This document shows, piece after piece, positions 1 through 4,992 of a DNA stretch of 7,343 bases. Under the pieces are notes generated by a model. That model was given only the letters and a program-made list of their open reading frames with translations. It was not told the origin of the DNA and searched no databases. The position numbers were made by a program, and so were the translations under genes. The stretch's first letter is position 1. Each line of letters opens with the position of its first letter. The stretch comes from an uncultured Actinomycetes bacterium (GTDB lineage: Bacteria; Actinomycetota; Aquicultoria; CAJVYJ01). Location: positions 1 to 7,343 of the forward strand of contig CAJVYJ010000086.1 in assembly GCA_913009475.1 (NCBI GenBank), written 5' to 3'.

Positions 1-108
1 GTAGTGGGAGATTAGTTGTAGATGTGGGTGGACACGTATGATGGTGTGAGGGACAATGACCAATGTGTCGCAGAGTAACAGCAGGATATGTTGTTTATTT
101 TTTTTTTT
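1..108. other. Sequencing artefact: poly-A and noise beyond a read-through adapter
   Basis: This stretch lies outside the adapter at 109-166, on the side away from the genome. Read on the minus strand, the order is genome, adapter, a run of 11 A (98-108), then A/C-rich sequence without coding signal. That is the pattern produced when a short insert is sequenced through the adapter and past its end. Nothing in it resembles a gene, repeat or site found elsewhere in the window. It should be trimmed. That it is noise and not another real sequence is an inference from its position. Confidence 0.88.
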
Positions 109-166
109 AATGATACGGCGACCACCGAGATCTACACTCTTTCCCTACACGACGCTCTTCCGATCT
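109..166 (+). other. Illumina TruSeq universal (P5) adapter, full length
   Basis: The 58 bases match the TruSeq universal adapter from its first base (AATGATACGGCGACC...) to its last (...GCTCTTCCGATCT). This is synthetic DNA left in the assembly. On the minus strand it is read as AGATCGGAAGAGC..., joined directly to the genomic insert at 167. It creates a false C-terminal tail on the permease gene, EIGRASCRERV followed by a stop at 132-134, a tail typical of untrimmed Illumina assemblies. Confidence 0.98.
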
Positions 167-2525
167 CCAGATCCAACTTATGGACCGCTTTTAGCGCCGG
201 CCACTGAGATATCAGGGCGATACCGATAATGATTAGGACAGTATATATGTAGGTTAAGGGAAAAATATGCAGGTTGAAAGAGAAGATGTCGGAAGTGAAT
301 TGGTCCATAGCTAATTTGGACATATAATAACCGATAGGCAAACCGGGAATGGTGCCAATCAACACCAGTAGAAAATTTTCCATAGTAATTAGGTAGGAGA
401 TGCGACGTTTGCCGATGCCCAATGTTTTAAGAGTAGCAATTTCGCGGCTGCGCTCGAATATGTTAACGCTCATAGTATTAAATATTAAAGCGAAAGCCAT
501 AATTCCCCCGAAGGCCAACATCACGCCGACAAAACCGTAAAATAATTTATTAAATTTCTGAATTGTCTCATATAATGCACGGGAATCCTCGACGCCGGCT
601 ACGTCCGGTAACTTGACTAATTTATCTTTAACCAATTTTCTCTGGTTGGCGCCTACTTTAATTTGCGCGCTATAATAGTTATTTTTTACTGGTGGGACCT
701 TGTTTTGCAACGCGGCCAGATCTATATAAGCGAATGTCCCCATGGCTTCACTGATAAAACCGGCGATCTTAAAATTTTCCGGTTTACCCATTACTTTAAA
801 CTTAACATTGTTGCCGACTTTTAAGCCCAGTTTCTTCTTTAAGGCCGCTCCCACCAGTAATCCCGACCCTTTAAGCTTTACTTGTTTGTTGTTGGCCAGA
901 TAAAAGCGACGCATACGCGTATCACTGGGCAGCGCCCGCAAGACAGTGGAGTAGTGTTTGTTACCGTGTTGCATGTTGACCGGCAGCTCGACTATGGGCT
1001 CAAGACGCTTTATGCCGGTTATCTTGCTAATAGCTCTAAGATTAGCTGTTGATTTAGCTTGGGAGAAATATACTACCAGATCCTGTGTTTGGATATGATT
1101 GAATTGACGATCAAGCAAATAATTAGTGGAATCCAACATACCCCATGATATTAATATCAGCGTGATTGCGAAGATTACCCCGATAATAGTTGAAAGGCTG
1201 CGTAACCGGTTGCGGCCGATGCCGCGTAGCGGCATCTTCCACTGTGGTGTCAGACGTTTCAAGAAAGGGAATATCATTTCCCATAGCGATTTTTTCCCAC
1301 CGCCGGCGGGTGTTTCCCCGCGCATAGCTGCCGCCGGTTTAATTTTTGCAGCGGCGCGCGCGGGCGCCCAAACGCCAACTATAACGGATATCATAGCGAT
1401 GAGAACAGCGGTAAAGATAGTATCCGGGTATAGTTTAGTTTTGACTATGGGGATTGCCAGCATAGAGGTATAGAACCTGGTAATGCTGCCGCCGGCGGCA
1501 ATGCCGGCAACAACACCTATAATGGAGCCGATTGCTCCTATGATCAGGCCGAATGATAAATAGTAACCGATGATTCTTTTCCGTGTATAACCGTTGGCCC
1601 TAAGTACGCCTATCTGCGCTCTCTGGACGTGGACCAGCCGCGTCAGCATGATATATATGGCCATAGCGCTGATGGACAAAAAGACGAAAGGAAAAAAGAC
1701 TGACATCTCATTAAAACCATCCAAGTCTTCCTTTAACGTGGCATTGCCGGGCTGGTCTTTTTGGGTTAAAACGGGAACACTCGCGTCAAAACCACTGATC
1801 CTTTGGATCCTACTCGTCACGGCCGTGTCGCCTGCTCCGTTTTCTACCTGTAGCGCAAGTTCATTGTATTTAAAATTACTTACCGCGCCCACAGAATCTT
1901 GTAGGGTTTTGAGGGGGACAAAGAGGACGCCAAAATTCTGGGGGCTGGGCATTACGTCCTGGCGGCTCTTGGTCACCCAGATATATTCGGGGCTTATGGC
2001 CGTGCCCGCAACCGTCAATTGGCGCCAGCTAGGTTTAAGTCTGCCCGCGGAAGGCAGCAGGATTTTCAGTTTATCGCCAATTTTTAAATTGTTGGACTCG
2101 GCGAAATGTTTTTCCACCAAGACTTTGTACTTATCCGACGGCTTAAAATAAGCGCCTGTCACAATAGATAGTTTGTTAACCTCCGGTTGGCCCTTAACCG
2201 GATAACCGATTGCGCGCCCCAATATCTTATTATTAGAGGACAATTCAATCGGCATATCAATAGTTATCCGGCCGGTGGCGGCGCTTACGCCCTTAGTTCT
2301 CTTGGCTTGACTTAGCTGATTATTATTAAATCCGTTAGGGCCGAAGGTCAAGTCAGCGAAGTGAAGGACTTCATGGGTGCTGTTGTAGGAGAGTAACAAA
2401 TTATTATAGGAATCATGTGAGGCGGCGAATAAGGTTATTCCTAAAGCTACCACAATGATAATAGAGATAAATTGATACTTATTAGCCATAATATCGCGGC
2501 GCAGCTTTGTGGAGAGGACTGACAT
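167..2525 (-). CDS. ABC transporter permease, FtsX/MacB type with two FtsX domains (3' end cut by adapter)
   Basis: This is an integral-membrane permease working with the ATPase encoded just upstream; the family (FtsX/LolC/MacB-like) moves lipids, peptides or other envelope substrates, or transmits force. The substrate here is unknown. There are 786 native residues. TM1 is at about 18-36, followed by a large extracytoplasmic domain (about 40-270), three TM helices (about 276-298, 322-348, 368-390), a cytoplasmic linker with GGGKK, a second TM1 (about 445-463), a second outer domain (about 475-655), and three TM helices (about 662-685, 712-735, 755-775). The motif ERSREIATLKTLGIGKRRI (691-709) is the typical FtsX-domain coupling segment, and VHVQRAQIGVLRANGYTRKRI is its first-half counterpart. 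The ATG at 2525 starts 2 nt after the ATPase stop. A GTG at 2534 would overlap that stop and is less likely. Native sequence ends at ...VHKLDL; only a short tail should be missing. The in-frame continuation to 132 is adapter and must not be counted as protein. Confidence 0.93.
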
Positions 2526-2527
2526 GG

Positions 2528-3247
2528 CTACCACTTCAACTTTTCCGGCTCAATTATAGAATTATTGAGATTATCCTCTATAATTTGGCCGCTTCTAAGC
2601 TTAATGACTCTATCAGCGATGTTGCCGATAACCGCGTTGTGAGTTACTAAGATAAAAGTCTGTTTTTTGGTGCGGTTTAATTGCTTAAGCAAGGTCAGGA
2701 TCTTAATACCGGTTTCAAAATCCAGCTCACCCGTTGGCTCATCGCAGAGCATCACCGGCGCGTGTTTTGCCAAAGCTCTGGCAATCGCGACTCGTTGTTG
2801 CTCGCCGCCGGATAACTGGTTGGGAAAATGGTCGGCTCTCTCTTTCAGGCCCACTTGTTCTAAGATATCTAAGCTGGTTGTTGATTTTCGTTCGTCAGAG
2901 AGCTCTAAGGCCAAATCGACATTCTCGGCGGCGGTTAAAGTGGGGATAAGATTAAAAAATTGGAAGATAAATCCGATATTGCGGCGCCGGTACGCGGTCA
3001 ACTCTTTTTCGTTTAAACGGTCGACCCTGTTGTCGGCGACTATTATCTCGCCGGAAGTAGCGGAGTCGATGCCGCCAATCAGATTTAGCATAGTCGTCTT
3101 GCCGGAACCGCTGGGGCCGAGAATAACCACAAATTCACCAGTGTTGATTTTGAGACTGACATTACGAAGGGCGTTGACCGATATTTCTCCAATACGATAT
3201 ACCTTGCCGACATCTTTAAAGCTCACTATCGAATCATTAAGCGTCAT
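2528..3247 (-). CDS. ABC transporter ATP-binding protein, LolD/MacB-type
   Basis: This is the cytoplasmic ATPase that powers the downstream permease. In 239 residues all the expected motifs are present and intact: Walker A GPSGSGKTT (44-52), Q-loop Gln96 in FIFQFFNLIPTLTAAENV, signature LSGGEQQRVAIARAL (145-159), Walker B VMLCDEPTGELD (165-176) and H-loop His203 in LVTHN. The sequence FQFFNLIPTLTAAENV is typical of the LolD/MacB/FtsE group, and the length is normal. Several starts are possible (GTG 3265, ATG 3259, ATG 3250, ATG 3247). I choose 3247 because the TGAGG at 3254-3258 sits 6 nt before it, against only 3 nt before 3250. The stop is 2 nt from the permease ATG, so the two are almost certainly co-transcribed and translationally coupled. 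It lies about 30 nt downstream of the predicted transcription start. Confidence 0.95.
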   Translation of the reverse strand: MTLNDSIVSFKDVGKVYRIGEISVNALRNVSLKINTGEFVVILGPSGSGKTTMLNLIGGIDSATSGEIIVADNRVDRLNEKELTAYRRRNIGFIFQFFNLIPTLTAAENVDLALELSDERKSTTSLDILEQVGLKERADHFPNQLSGGEQQRVAIARALAKHAPVMLCDEPTGELDFETGIKILTLLKQLNRTKKQTFILVTHNAVIGNIADRVIKLRSGQIIEDNLNNSIIEPEKLKW

Positions 3248-3253
3248 CATTAA

Positions 3254-3258
3254 CCTCA
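3254..3258 (-). promoter_or_regulatory. Ribosome binding site of the ABC ATPase gene
   Basis: TGAGG read on the minus strand lies 6 nt upstream of the ATG at 3247 and only 3 nt upstream of the ATG at 3250. It is the only Shine-Dalgarno-like site near the cluster of four possible in-frame starts and so decides the start. Confidence 0.65.
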
Positions 3259-3283
3259 TTTGCACAGTTGTTCAAACGTAATA

Positions 3284-3311
3284 ATTATAACAAGCTATTG
3301 ATGATTGTCAA
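3284..3311 (-). promoter_or_regulatory. Sigma-70-type promoter of the ABC transporter operon
   Basis: On the minus strand a consensus -35 box TTGACA (3306-3311) and a consensus -10 box TATAAT (3284-3289) are separated by 16 nt. Transcription would start near 3277, giving a leader of about 30 nt before the ATPase ATG at 3247. Both hexamers match the sigma-70 consensus at all 12 positions, which points to strong constitutive expression unless repressed. I see no clear operator palindrome around it. It lies between the 2TM gene and the ABC genes, so the transporter does not depend on read-through. Confidence 0.8.
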
Positions 3312-3322
3312 GCGTTAAAATA

Positions 3323-3616
3323 TCAGCCGGCTTTTCTCTGTTCCTCGTCCTCGATTTGTTGGCTCTTCTTTTTCTCCCATTCTTTACCAATCGTTTTATT
3401 GCGGATGGTAAACGTATCCAAGGCGTGGAAAAAAATACCTATGCCCCAAAATATCGTCACCCAGTAAAACCAGAGATTATCAGGTGAAGTCAGCAGGTTT
3501 ATTATGATGATGACTATATTGATGGTGACATATGATATTAGATGGGAATAGAAACCTCTCTCGGCCGCAGCTTTTTTCTTAGCTAACTTATAGCTTTGAT
3601 TATTTTGATTATCCAT
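3323..3616 (-). CDS. Small 2TM-domain membrane protein
   Basis: This 97-residue protein matches the '2TM domain' family in pattern: an N-terminal basic stretch (KLAKKKAAAERGFYSHLISYV, about 10-30), TM1 (about 29-44), a short loop with the conserved NLWFYW (48-53), TM2 (about 51-66) with WGIGIFFHALDTF, and a charged C-terminal tail (KEWEKKKSQQIEDEEQRK) that may form a short helix. In other bacteria the domain occurs alone or attached to histidine kinases; its function is not known. The ATG at 3616 is preceded by GAGAG at 4 nt and a purine-rich GGAGGAAGGA further up. It lies on the same strand as the ABC operon but ends before that operon's promoter, so it is probably a separate unit. No signal peptide is evident; both ends are probably cytoplasmic. 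Confidence 0.82.
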   Translation of the reverse strand: MDNQNNQSYKLAKKKAAAERGFYSHLISYVTINIVIIIINLLTSPDNLWFYWVTIFWGIGIFFHALDTFTIRNKTIGKEWEKKKSQQIEDEEQRKAG

Positions 3617-3639
3617 TGAGCTCTCATTCCTTCCTCCAT

Positions 3640-3663
3640 ATTTTATTGTTACATTTTATTGTT
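3640..3663 (-). repeat. Tandem 11-bp AT-rich repeat in the leader of the 2TM gene
   Basis: ATTTTATTGTT occurs at 3640-3650 and again at 3653-3663, two bases apart, just upstream of the purine-rich ribosome-binding region of the 2TM gene. On the minus strand each copy reads AACAATAAAAT, which holds a weak -10-like TAAAAT. It may be part of the promoter or a small direct-repeat protein site; neither is shown. Confidence 0.4.
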
Positions 3664-3768
3664 CGGAAAACGCTATTATTTTAAACCTTTGTCTTCCATA
3701 AGATTTATTAATCTAAAGGCTGACGGGTTATGTAGTGACAGGGGGACGTTGGTTGCAATTGCTGCACG

Positions 3769-3822
3769 GTTGGTTGTGGATTCCCGATCGGGGTCGGGAA
3801 TGACAAGCGTAAGGTGGGTCGG
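3769..3822 (+). repeat. 54-bp interspersed repeat, copy A (GGATTCCC/GAATGACA hairpin)
   Basis: This 54-base block is identical to 4152-4205, in the same orientation. Its core is a perfect hairpin: stem ATTCCCGA (3780-3787) with TCGGGAAT (3794-3801) around loop TCGGGG. Repeats with GGATTCCC...GGAATGACA cores are widespread as dispersed REP-like elements in many bacterial genomes. The length of the identity implies recent duplication or active homogenisation. Confidence 0.9.
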
Positions 3823-3840
3823 CAGTGACAATGAATGTTG

Positions 3841-3886
3841 TAGGGGCGGGCCTTGCGCCCGCCCGTGGAATGGGAGCGTAGAGGGT
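3841..3886 (+). repeat. TAGGGGCG...CTTG...CGCCC hairpin repeat, copy A
   Basis: The stem GGGCGGGC (3844-3851) pairs perfectly with GCCCGCCC (3857-3864) around loop CTTGC. It is followed by a conserved tail TGGAATGGGAGCGTAGAGGGT (3866-3886). The diverged partner is at 4029-4073. The tail differs at two of 21 positions, while the stem has changed in a paired way. There is no T-run, so it is unlikely to be an intrinsic terminator in the usual sense. Confidence 0.8.
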
Positions 3887-3950
3887 TGAGGGTTGAAAAA
3901 ACGTGAGAGTAAGAATGTAAAACGTGTAGGCGCAGGTCTTTTAACTACAC

Positions 3951-3984
3951 CCCCACCCCGGCCCTCCCCCGTCCAGGGGGAGGG
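3951..3984 (+). repeat. C-rich hairpin (CCCTCCCCC/GGGGGAGGG)
   Basis: A perfect 9-bp stem, CCCTCCCCC (3962-3970) with GGGGGAGGG (3976-3984), encloses loop GTCCA, preceded by CCCCACCCCGGC. Similar C-rich hairpins are common as dispersed repeats between genes in uncultured bacterial genomes. There is only one copy in this window. The C-rich strand might also form non-B structure; that is an inference. Confidence 0.7.
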
Positions 3985-4028
3985 AAGGATAGAGCCGCCT
4001 TGACAATTTTTCGTCGGGGCGGCAGAGA

Positions 4029-4073
4029 TAGGCGCAAATCTTGCTTTGCCTATGGAATGAAAGCGTAGAGGGT
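4029..4073 (+). repeat. TAGGCGC...CTTG...GCCTA hairpin repeat, copy B
   Basis: This is a diverged second copy of the element at 3841-3886. GCAAA (4034-4038 region) pairs with TTTGC around a loop holding the conserved CTTG, with flanking TAGG/CCTA also able to pair. The tail TGGAATGAAAGCGTAGAGGGT (4053-4073) matches copy A at 19 of 21 positions. Three G-C pairs in copy A correspond to A-T pairs here, so pairing is kept while sequence is lost. Confidence 0.75.
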
Positions 4074-4087
4074 AATGCCATTAAGTT

Positions 4088-4116
4088 TGTCATTCTCAGC
4101 TTGGCTGGGAATCCAG
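4088..4116 (-). repeat. Diverged, inverted member of the GGATTCCC/GAATGACA hairpin family
   Basis: Read on the minus strand it has the same flanks as the 54-bp repeats, GGATTCCC and GAATGACA, but a different centre. On the plus strand ATTCTCAGC (4092-4100) pairs with GCTGGGAAT (4104-4112), including one G-T wobble, around loop TTG. It lies 36 nt before copy B of the 54-bp repeat, in opposite orientation, and lacks that repeat's long conserved shoulders. Confidence 0.75.
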
Positions 4117-4151
4117 GTAAAGAGGCGCACTGGGAAGCATTGAAAGACACA

Positions 4152-4205
4152 GTTGGTTGTGGATTCCCGATCGGGGTCGGGAATGACAAGCGTAAGGTGG
4201 GTCGG
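4152..4205 (+). repeat. 54-bp interspersed repeat, copy B (identical to copy A)
   Basis: All 54 bases are identical to 3769-3822, offset by 383 bases. It includes the ATTCCCGA/TCGGGAAT hairpin and the shoulder GACAAGCGTAAGGTGGGTCGG. The bases immediately outside differ (A against G on the left, G against C on the right), which sets the repeat limits. Confidence 0.9.
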
Positions 4206-4262
4206 GTGATGTGCAGCGCACCAGTTTATCCGGTGCCTTATATGCATAGCACACTGTTTGTC

Positions 4263-4302
4263 CAGCGCATTCTACAATTCTTAAGAATTGTAGAATGCGC
4301 TG
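4263..4302. repeat. Perfect 40-bp palindrome
   Basis: The left half, CAGCGCATTCTACAATTCTT (4263-4282), is followed with no spacer by its exact reverse complement (4283-4302). The next bases outward do not pair. A T-run does not follow, so it is not a classical terminator. Candidates are a cruciform-forming element, a site for a dimeric protein, the core of a small mobile element, or, less likely, an assembly fold-back. Confidence 0.9.
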
Positions 4303-4380
4303 CTTGATAATGTATAGTATGCCGGTTTATACGGCGCTTTATTGAGCGTAGCGAGCAGATAAAGACATGAAAGGTGTAGC

Positions 4381-4398
4381 ATCGGAGCTTGCTCTGAT
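4381..4398. repeat. Short hairpin ATCGGAGC/GCTCTGAT
   Basis: An eight-base stem with one G-T wobble closes on TT (or seven pairs closing on a four-base CTTG). It lies 8 nt before the hairpin at 4407-4429, so the two form a tandem pair like those seen at REP elements. Confidence 0.6.
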
Positions 4399-4406
4399 AA
4401 TAAACT

Positions 4407-4429
4407 ACCCCGCAGCAAGCTGACGGGGT
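4407..4429. repeat. REP-like hairpin ACCCCG-CAGC/GCTG-A-CGGGGT
   Basis: A ten-pair stem with one bulged A (4423) closes on AA. It is preceded by CT, so that CTAC abuts the stem; on the other strand this reads GTAG, the tetranucleotide that accompanies many REP hairpins. That resemblance is suggestive only. It lies about 125 bases upstream of the redox cassette and lacks a T-run. Confidence 0.6.
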
Positions 4430-4498
4430 ATCGACCCTAAGAGAGAATGAAAATAGCGAAATTAAAAAACACAAATTATAAGCGTAAATTAGGGAATA

Positions 4499-4517
4499 AA
4501 TATTATATTATAATATT
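4499..4517 (+). promoter_or_regulatory. Candidate promoter with AT-rich palindrome, upstream of the redox cassette
   Basis: AATATTATA (4499-4507) and TATAATATT (4509-4517) form a perfect inverted repeat around one T. The right arm contains TATAAT (4509-4514), a consensus -10 box, about 40 nt upstream of the first cassette gene. No convincing -35 hexamer lies 16-18 nt further up. The overlap of a palindrome with a -10 box would suit a repressor site, but any strongly AT-rich leader can produce this by chance. Confidence 0.4.
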
Positions 4518-4542
4518 GAATTAATTAGTATCTAAACAGCAA

Positions 4543-4548
4543 AAGGAG
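4543..4548 (+). promoter_or_regulatory. Ribosome binding site of the rubredoxin-like gene
   Basis: AAGGAG lies 6 nt before the ATG at 4555. An in-frame ATG at 4549 directly abuts it and so cannot be the start. This strong site supports a 47-codon gene that is short enough to be missed by gene finders. Confidence 0.85.
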
Positions 4549-4554
4549 ATGGTT

Positions 4555-4698
4555 ATGGGGAAAAAGTATTGGCGTTGCACGGTCTGTAATGACGTTCATT
4601 TTGGCGTTGAGCCGCCGAAGGTCTGTCCGACTTGTAAACAAGTGAACGTTTATGTTGAAATTACCATGGAAGAAGCTGTAAAGTTATTACAGGCTTAA
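4555..4698 (+). CDS. Rubredoxin-like (rubrerythrin C-terminal-type) small protein, 47 aa
   Basis: Translation gives MGKKYWRCTVCNDVHFGVEP followed by a second knuckle, CPTCK. Four cysteines, C8-X2-C11 and C24-X2-C27 with 12 residues between the pairs, match the rubredoxin-like domain found at the C-terminus of rubrerythrins. WRCTVC and the EPPKVCPTC segment are typical of that domain. Such sites bind one Fe (electron transfer) or one Zn (structural); sequence cannot decide which. The protein is cytoplasmic, with a short helical tail (EITMEEAVKLLQA). The start has a strong AAGGAG at 6 nt. It is 20 nt upstream of the FTR gene and clearly first in a three-gene operon. I infer that it supplies electrons to the Fe-S reductase next door, in place of or as intermediary for ferredoxin. 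No rubrerythrin diiron domain is attached; this is a stand-alone domain and not a fragment. Confidence 0.88.
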   Translation: MGKKYWRCTVCNDVHFGVEPPKVCPTCKQVNVYVEITMEEAVKLLQA

Positions 4699-4718
4699 AT
4701 GATAAGGCAGGCGGGAAG

Positions 4719-4988
4719 ATGAGTAAAACGGAACTGATAAATATTTGGGAAGACTTTTGCCGGCGTAACGGCACTTTTCGCCTTACAGACGATATTGAGC
4801 GAGTCCAGCTATTGGCTGAAGGCGTATTGAATAATGAAAAGAATCAGGAGTTAAAATATTGCCCCTGTCGGATGACGACAGGCAGCTGGGCCAAGGATGT
4901 TAAGTTGATATGTCCCTGTAATTTTAAAGTCCAAAAAACTTGGGCGGAAAAAGGTGAATGTTGGTGCGGGCTATTTATAAGGAGCTAA
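4719..4988 (+). CDS. Ferredoxin:thioredoxin reductase catalytic (beta) subunit homologue
   Basis: The 89 residues carry the FTR signature: C48-P-C50-R, C65-P-C67 and C81-W-C83-GLF. By homology with plant and cyanobacterial FTR (numbered 55/57, 74/76, 85/87), C48, C65, C67 and C81 should bind a [4Fe-4S] cluster, and C50 and C83 should form the redox-active disulfide that reduces thioredoxin. The N-terminal helix region with FCRRNGTFRL and the LLAEG segment also match the family. Spacings differ from the plant form (CPC-X14-CPC-X13-CWC here; CPC-X16-CPC-X8-CHC there), and Trp82 replaces the conserved active-site His. No gene for the variable (alpha) subunit is present. The ATG at 4719 has only a weak purine-rich site (GCGGGAAG), and translation may depend on the upstream gene. 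It sits between a rubredoxin-like gene and a redoxin gene, whose first Shine-Dalgarno bases lie inside its last codons. Cytoplasmic. Confidence 0.93.
   Translation: MSKTELINIWEDFCRRNGTFRLTDDIERVQLLAEGVLNNEKNQELKYCPCRMTTGSWAKDVKLICPCNFKVQKTWAEKGECWCGLFIRS
4979..4984 (+). promoter_or_regulatory. Ribosome binding site of the redoxin gene, inside the end of the FTR gene
   Basis: AAGGAG lies 8 nt before the ATG at 4993, within the final codons of the FTR homologue. Genes are 4 nt apart. This confirms the start and points to coupled translation. Confidence 0.85.
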
Positions 4989-4992
4989 AAAG

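Larger units (their letters stand above)
4211..4440. mobile_element. Possible non-autonomous hairpin element (MITE/REP-like composite), no transposase
   Basis: Within 230 bases there is an ordered series of structures: a hairpin with loop AGTTTATCC (stem GCACC/GGTGC, 4218-4236), a perfect 40-bp palindrome (4263-4302), a hairpin with loop GTTTATA (stem GCCG/CGGC, 4321-4335), and two REP-like hairpins (4381-4398 and 4407-4429). The segments around the first and third hairpins are related direct repeats (shared GTTTAT.CGG.GC.TTAT, 17 of 23 positions). No coding sequence is present. The grouping into one element is my inference; it could equally be several independent insertions or a structured non-coding RNA. 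Confidence 0.35.
3665..4498. other. Gene-free region packed with hairpin repeats
   Basis: About 830 bases lie between the divergently oriented 2TM gene and the redox cassette. I see no credible gene. Reading frames here are short, overlap the repeats on both strands, and translate repeat DNA into strings such as VIPDPDRES that recur as spurious proteins in repeat-rich genomes. The first 100 bases (3665-3765) hold only a weak AT-rich inverted repeat (AGATT/AATCT, 3701-3714) and the palindrome GCAATTGC (3755-3762). From 3769 to 4429 there are at least ten hairpins of several families, listed separately. No tRNA or rRNA is visible. Confidence 0.8.

Noticed and set aside
98..108. Poly-T run as a terminator or homopolymer feature
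   Set aside because: It is the poly-A that follows adapter read-through, seen on the other strand.
132..167. C-terminal extension EIGRASCRERV of the permease
   Set aside because: It is translation of the Illumina adapter (GAG then ATCGGAAGAGC...); native sequence stops at 167.
1126..2151. Plus-strand frames opposite the permease (115 and 185 aa)
   Set aside because: Shadows of the permease gene; no ribosome site and no recognisable domain.
2667..3281. Plus-strand frames of up to 204 aa opposite the ABC ATPase
   Set aside because: The minus strand encodes a protein with every ABC motif intact; the opposite frame is a shadow.
3841..3984. Intrinsic terminators from the GC-rich hairpins
   Set aside because: Strong stems but no following T-run, and no gene ends immediately before them; they fit dispersed repeats better.
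3769..4205. CRISPR array
   Set aside because: Only two identical repeat units, 383 bases apart, with an internal hairpin and other repeats between; no regular spacers and no cas gene.
3659..4474. Several overlapping short open frames on both strands in the repeat region
   Set aside because: They run through the hairpin repeats, overlap each other on opposite strands, lack ribosome sites and produce repeat-derived strings such as VIPDPDRES.
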